Positions 59,102 through 64,000 of a DNA stretch of 64,000 bases are shown here, in pieces. The translations under genes were made by a program, and so were the position numbers. This DNA is from Toxoplasma gondii ME49 (taxonomy: Eukaryota; Apicomplexa; Conoidasida; Eucoccidiorida; Sarcocystidae). The DNA lies in contig NC_031471.1 of assembly GCF_000006565.2 (NCBI RefSeq), positions 372,001-436,000 on the forward strand. Direction: 5' to 3'. Each line of letters begins with the position of its first letter. Position 1 is the first letter of the stretch. The notes below the pieces were generated by a model, which worked only from the letters and a program-made list of their open reading frames with translations, did not search any database and was not told where the DNA came from.

Positions 59102-61340
59102 GGTTCCGCGGAAAGGAAGAGAAAGTGGAGCGGAAAACGCAGACAGAGAGCGGAGAGACGACGGGACGGTTAGGCGGGACGGCAGAGAAAAGAACAGTGG
59201 GCCGTGTGTGAACGGAGGAAAGCGGGTCGGTGCCAGCTTCTGGGCAGAGCGTAAACGGAAACGCTCCGATGTTCTGAGTCTCTGGATCTTCGCTCTGCTT
59301 GCCTGCAAAAGCTGGAAAGGACAACACGAGGAAGAGCGCAGAAAATTCGCGACTGGAGAGTCTCTCTCGGTCCACTTCACTGCACGCCTCGAAGCGCAGC
59401 GGGCGAGATGGCGCATGAACCAGAGCGCGGGGTGTACAGGAACGGAGCACAAGACAGAAACCAGCTCGATGTGCGCAAAACGATATTTGCTCTCGAGAGT
59501 GAGCAGGCAGTCTCCGCAGTCGCGACAGAAAGCGCCTGGCACTCGAATTCTGCCACGCCTTTGAGGAGCGCGAGGACACGAGGAACAGCACAGTGCCTGC
59601 GGCGTCGTCTGCCGGGCGATCCAGAACGCTGTGCGAGTTTTCTGCGAAGGAAAACGAACAGAATCTCCCCGCTTCCTTCCTCCAGAACCTGAGCCGCGAT
59701 CCAACACTACGAACGAGGCGAAATTTCGACTTCTTCGCCTCCCCCTGCTCCGCCGCCACCCCGAAAACCGGCCTCCACACTGTGCGTTTTTAACGCGGAG
59801 AGACCGCCGTATATTCGGAGGCATGGCGAGACAGACAGGCGCGAGGCGGCTGTCGGCAGCCACTCTCGGGACTATATATAGGCCTGCATATGTGCAGCTT
59901 CGTTGCTCACAGGGATCCTTTCTCTGCCCCCACAAAAAATGAGGCCGAGAGACTACGACGCGCACTGCGAGGATTTGAAGGCCTCTTCGCGAAAGCGTAC
60001 AAATTGTGCCCGCGATGCATGCATGTGCGGCTTTCGGGTCCGTCTCCCGTCTGTTCCTTCCTTTCCACTTCTCCGGAAAACGCGGTCTTCGCCCTCTTGT
60101 TTCTTTTCTGCCTTCCACCCTTGACCTCATTTTTCTGCTTTCCTTTCGTTTTTTCCGGCCTTTTCCCTTCTCCTTTGCCTCCGTGTATCAACTCTCGCGG
60201 TCTCCAGAACAGACTGCGGCTACTGCCTGCATCCTTTGTTTCTTCCGCCACGTCGTCTTACGTTTTCCCCTTTCTTCTTTTCACTCAGCTTCTCCTTACT
60301 GTGGAGCTTCCCCGTTTCGAAAGACGTCTGGACACCCGAGTCAACACTCCTCTTTCTCCTCGGCCCTCTCCGGCGATTTCCTCCCATTTCTCCTCGTCGT
60401 TTGCCTCGCCGGCCGCTGCTCTCTCGCTTCTTTTCTGTCCGGTTTTCCTTCGTCTCCGTCCATCTCTATCCGCCTTTCGACAGGTGATGCCGCAAGCGTT
60501 GTGTGTGGCGTTGACACGCAGTCTCTGCCGCCTGTTTTCTCCTCCAACTTCCCGCACCTGCAACCGCAGAAGCCTTCGTCCACGTACCTCTTCTTTCTCT
60601 CTTTGGCTTCTGTCGCTTTCCCCAAAAGCGTTTTTCGTCTCTTGTCCCTGAGTGTATGGACGCACTGAACAGCGTCTCTGTCTCGTCACTTTCCTGTCCG
60701 GGGTCCTGTCCCGGGTGAAAACACACGAACTCTCTCGCGTTGGTTGCCGCTCGAGCGAAGTCTGTCTTGGCGGTCGCCCCCGCATTTTCTCTCGCTTTTC
60801 CGCGCTTTTCAACTCTCGAGTTCCGTGAAAGAAATCTGTTCCAGCCACGGTATCTGCGGAGATACCCGAAGCCACGAAATCGGAAGAGCCGACTCGCCCC
60901 GTTGTCTCCGTGGTCTGTTTCTCCCAGGCTCCTCACCAAAGTCCATCTTTTCAGAAGTTCACCTGTTTTTGCGACGGTTTATACTGGTCTGTCGTTCTCA
61001 CTTTTCCTACGCAGTTTTTCGTCGCGACTCCCTGCTCTGTCAATTCGCTGAAAGTGGTGACCCGCGGACCCCAACTGGCTGGTCGATCAACTGAGGCTGG
61101 TGCCCTCTCTGGTCTCTGCTGTTCGGACGTTTAAGCCGCCATCCAATCTTCCATTCCTCTGTTTTGGCCTTTTTCGCGCTCTCTTTTCCTTCCCGCATCG
61201 ATTCCCGTCGAGCGCTTTTACGAACGCGGATCCTGTGGTTCGCGCTGGTCTGTTTTCGCTCCCTCCTCCCCTTTTCCGTGGCTATCCTCTCCGTACTGGC
61301 ACTCTCGCCTTCTTGTCCCTGCGTCATCCAGCTCTCCAGA
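59102..61340. other. Divergent promoter region shared by Rieske and PRP19
   Basis: About 2.2 kb with long C/T-rich stretches on the plus strand near PRP19, probably 5' UTR. Frames open for 220-250 codons on the plus strand (59890-60668) follow from the low number of purine-rich stops in this composition. They show no domain. Confidence 0.55.
60016..60025. promoter_or_regulatory. TGCATGCATG motif between Rieske and PRP19
   Basis: A palindromic TGCATGCA core lies 915 bases upstream of the Rieske ATG and 1.3 kb upstream of the PRP19 ATG. The motif type is a documented Toxoplasma promoter element; its use here is inferred. Confidence 0.4.
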
Positions 61341-63476
61341 ATGGCGTCTCTCGTCTGTGCGATCTCTGGAGTCATTCCGGAGGAGCCTGTCTTCTCTGTC
61401 AAGACAGGACTCATCTACGAGAAGCGCTTAATTAAAAAGCATTTGGAGACCAGTGGAGTCTGCCCCGTGACCGCGCAGTCCCTGAGCGAAGCCGACCTCG
61501 CAGACGTCAAGTGTAGGGCCGATTCAGATTAGCGTGCATGCAGATTCGCCTTTCGCTTCGAGTGGGTGGGTGTCCGTCTCGTTCGTCGCGTGTTGTGTGG
61601 GCAGTCTTTGTATGTTTTTGTGTGAACAGTATCTCTTCTCGTTACATGCATGTCTTTCTCTGTGTGAGTTGCCTGCGTCTAGCGGTTTCCTCGCCAGTCC
61701 TTCATTTTGCTTCGCGTTCATGTGTCTCCTTTTGAAGGCCCGAAGGCGTCTCGTCCTCGCCCAGTGACTGCTGCATCGATTCCTGGCCTTCTCTCGCTCT
61801 TCCAGAGTGAATGGGATGCGACGATGACGGAAGTCTTCGCTCTCAAGCAGCACCTCGAAACGGTGAGAAGAGAGCCAAGAAGGCTGCGACGGCCTAGATG
61901 AAGGACAACGAAGTTTCAGAGCGAGAGAGAATACGGGAAGCAGAGTCCAATGCAGAAGCAGAAGAAACTGGGGATTCAGAGGGTCTCCCAGCGTTGCCGA
62001 GTTCTTTCGGTTCTGTCTTCTTTGAGCGAACCCCGAGTGAACGTTGTTGTGGGACTGGAAGGGTGGGGGTGCGGCGTGTGACATCGGGAGAAGAAGAGAA
62101 CGTTTCTGGCTGTTGGATTTCCTCGCTTTTCTCCTCTGTAGGCTCGACAACAACTGAGTCAGTCTCTGTATCAACAGGACGCAGCGACGCGAGTCATCTC
62201 TCGTCTTCTTCGCGAGCGCGACGCCAGCCGCCAGCAAGTCCATGCCCTGCAGCAGCAGTTGCTTCAGGCTCAGAAGCGAGCTGCGGCATCTGCAGCTGGA
62301 GGAGACGCTGACGAAGAACCGGGTGAGAAGTCGAAGAAAAGAAATTCGTCGCTCTTCTTTTGTTCGTGTTTCTCACATGCTCTCTGTGGGGAGGGGTGGC
62401 TGTTCAGGGGGCTGTTTTTTATGCGTTGCCTTGCACTTCATCCTTGAGGTGGGTGGGAACGGTGAAGGCGGCGGGAAGCCAGGAGGTGTGGTTGCCTGCA
62501 GCGTGTGAAACTTCCATCTCGCCGCCATCGTGGTCCATAGATTCGTCTTGCTGCTGCTTTACCTCTGGAGAGCACACTTGACAGATGCACGTTTGTTTGC
62601 TTCTTCTCAGGCCTCTCTGAGGAACTTGTGCAGGAGATGCAGGCGCTGGCCAAGCAGCTCTTGGTGGCGCGGAAGAAGCGCCAGATCGACAACGTGTTGC
62701 CGGCCTCTCGCGCTGCGTCCTTCAAGTGTACCTACAGCCTGCCGCTCCATTCGTCTGCGGACCGTGGTGTTCTGTGCTGCGAATTCGATCCGAAGAACCC
62801 GAAAACCGTCACGGCGACTGGTGGCTACGACGGAAACGTCATTCTCTTCGATCTGGAGAAACAGAAAACGCTTCACAAGTTGACCGGACACACCAAGGCT
62901 GTTCGCAGCGCGAAGCTGCACGTGACGGAGCCTGTCGTGGTGTCGGCGTCCGACGACAAGACCGTCAGGTGAGAAGCGGATTGCTCGGCAAGCCTTTCTT
63001 GTCGGGACAGTGACTCCCGACGCGATGGTCCTGACCATCCTTCGAGCACAAATGGATAGCGCGCGGCTCTTCGGTCTCGGGATTTGCCTCGTCTTGCCAT
63101 GGCACGACTGCGGGCTGAGATCGTGAGAAGGTCTTGGTTCACCGGTTGCCAGTTCTTGTCTGTTGACAGAGTGTAGCTAGGATGGTAAGCATTGGAGAAG
63201 TAGGACGAGTTGAAGCCTCTCTTCCTTCTTGTCGAGGCGAGATGTCTCTTTTTCTGGCTGTCGCTCCTGTCCTTTCTCTTCAGAATTTGGAGAGCATCTG
63301 GCGACAGCCCGTACAAGACTGCAGCGACTATTCGCAAACACCGCGGCGAGGTTACTTGCCTGTCTCTGCATCCCCTCGGCAACTACTTCGCTTCTTGTGC
63401 TGCAGACAAGACCTGGGCCTTCTCCGACATCCAAGAAGGCAGGTGCCTCCAAATGCAAAAGAACCTTCCTTGCCAG
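61341..63476 (+). CDS. PRP19: Pre-mRNA processing factor 19, U-box/WD40 ubiquitin ligase, 5' part (3' end outside window)
   Basis: PRP19 is the tetrameric E3 ubiquitin ligase scaffold of the NineTeen complex, which stabilises the catalytic spliceosome in the nucleus. Exons: 61341-61512, 61738-61862, 62142-62322, 62611-62968 and 63284-63476, with phases continuous over 343 codons. The N-terminal U-box reads MASLVCAISGVIPEEPVFSV and ICPVTAQSL-like GVCPVTAQSLSEADL (about residues 1-57). The conserved SIPGLLSLFQSEWDATM segment and a coiled-coil (RQQLSQSLYQQDAATRVISR, about 100-160) form the tetramer helix. WD40 repeats begin near residue 210 (VLCCEFDPKNPKTVTATGGY, then SASDDKTVRIW and VTCLSLHPLGNYFASCAADK). 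The remaining blades lie right of the window. The donor of exon 1 (AAGT|GTAGGG) was chosen by phase; the nearby AA|GTGT site does not fit. Confidence 0.93.
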
Positions 63477-64000
63477 GTAAGTCGCCTCTCTCGTCTTTTG
63501 CGCGTTGACAGGCGCCACATCGAGACGTGAAATTCCCTTAATGCGATTGGCACGCTTTTCCTTGTTTCTCTCAAGTTTCAAATCAAATTCAGAAGTTCAT
63601 GTAACGCGATACGCGGAGCAGATGCTCTTAAGCCTATTCAAGCCACAAGGTAGCGGCATCTACGTAGACACACACACACATACGTGTCTCTATTCAATGC
63701 CATCTACACACATATATCTATATATATATATATATATCGATATATGTATGTGTGTATGTGTATGTCGATGCATGCTTGTCGACGTCTGTGAAACCAGTGT
63801 GTCTTCTCACTAAGTGTGTGTAGTTCGCGGTGCAACGGGACGTGACCCACGGGCGTTGCGACGCGTTTTAACTGTTGTGTGAAACAGATGCACACTGCAT
63901 TGATGTCTCAGTTTACCGATACTTCTTATCTGTGGAGCTGCGGTCAAAATGCATGTGGGGGAAAGTGTCTGAAGAATGTGCGGGGAACCCCACATGAAGT
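63477..64000 (+). other. PRP19 intron, running off the window
   Basis: No further WD40-coding exon was recognised before the window ends. The stretch contains CACACA and a TA/CATATA microsatellite at about 63705-63747. Confidence 0.6.
63705..63747. repeat. (TA)n/CATATA microsatellite in PRP19 intron
   Basis: An AT tract flanked by ACACATA and TGTGTATG, a near-palindromic arrangement similar to the AT tracts in CWC22 and SNF2 introns. Confidence 0.9.

Noticed and set aside
58586..60130. 514-codon minus-strand frame containing Rieske exon 1
   Set aside because: Only the part from the ATG at 59101 to the donor at 58654 aligns with Rieske proteins. The upstream extension and the read-through are chance open frame.
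59890..60668. Two overlapping plus-strand ORFs of 220-253 codons before PRP19
   Set aside because: The sequence is strongly C/T-rich, which suppresses stops. The translations are Ser/Phe/Leu/Arg-rich with no domain. A 5' UTR/promoter reading is simpler.

Overview
The window looks like nuclear DNA of a coccidian apicomplexan, most likely Toxoplasma gondii or a very close relative such as Hammondia. The reasons are intron-dense genes with GT-AG borders, three tandem single-exon SRS (SAG1-related) surface antigens, a divergent SNF2/Brahma ATPase, TGCATGCA motifs near gene starts, and (TA)n plus purine-rich minisatellites. No virus, prokaryotic element, CRISPR array or convincing RNA gene was seen. 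The species call is inference.

Layout, left to right. (1) 157-3295, plus strand: the 3' part of the spliceosomal MIF4G/MA3 protein CWC22, followed by an RS-encoding repeat in another frame. (2) 4628-6500: a 34-bp minisatellite, almost free of T on the plus strand, between convergent genes. (3) 7432-21064, minus strand: an 18-exon SNF2/Brahma-type chromatin remodeller of about 1627 aa. (4) 24143-26204 (plus) and 27030-29429 (minus): two convergent paralogues of an unrecognised secreted, cysteine-containing family. They share the same three-exon structure, and one uses a GC-AG intron. (5) 30852-35041, plus: a six-exon equilibrative nucleoside transporter. (6) 38075-42347, minus: a five-exon secretory protein with a Cys-rich N-terminus, a long Ala/Pro/Val linker and glycine-zipper membrane segments. 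(7) 46400-53592, minus: three tandem SRS genes with evidence of local gene conversion. (8) 55939-59101, minus: the Rieske iron-sulfur subunit of complex III, head-to-head with (9) 61341 onwards, plus: PRP19, which runs off the window.

Conserved housekeeping genes (CWC22, SNF2, Rieske, PRP19) occupy both flanks. The middle 24-54 kb holds secreted, surface and transport genes, most of them lineage-specific. CWC22 and PRP19 both act in the spliceosome but lie at opposite ends, so there is no sign of co-regulation.

Exon borders were worked out by hand from splice-site dinucleotides, reading-phase continuity and remembered family conservation. Phases close exactly for every gene described. Nothing was checked against a database or RNA data.
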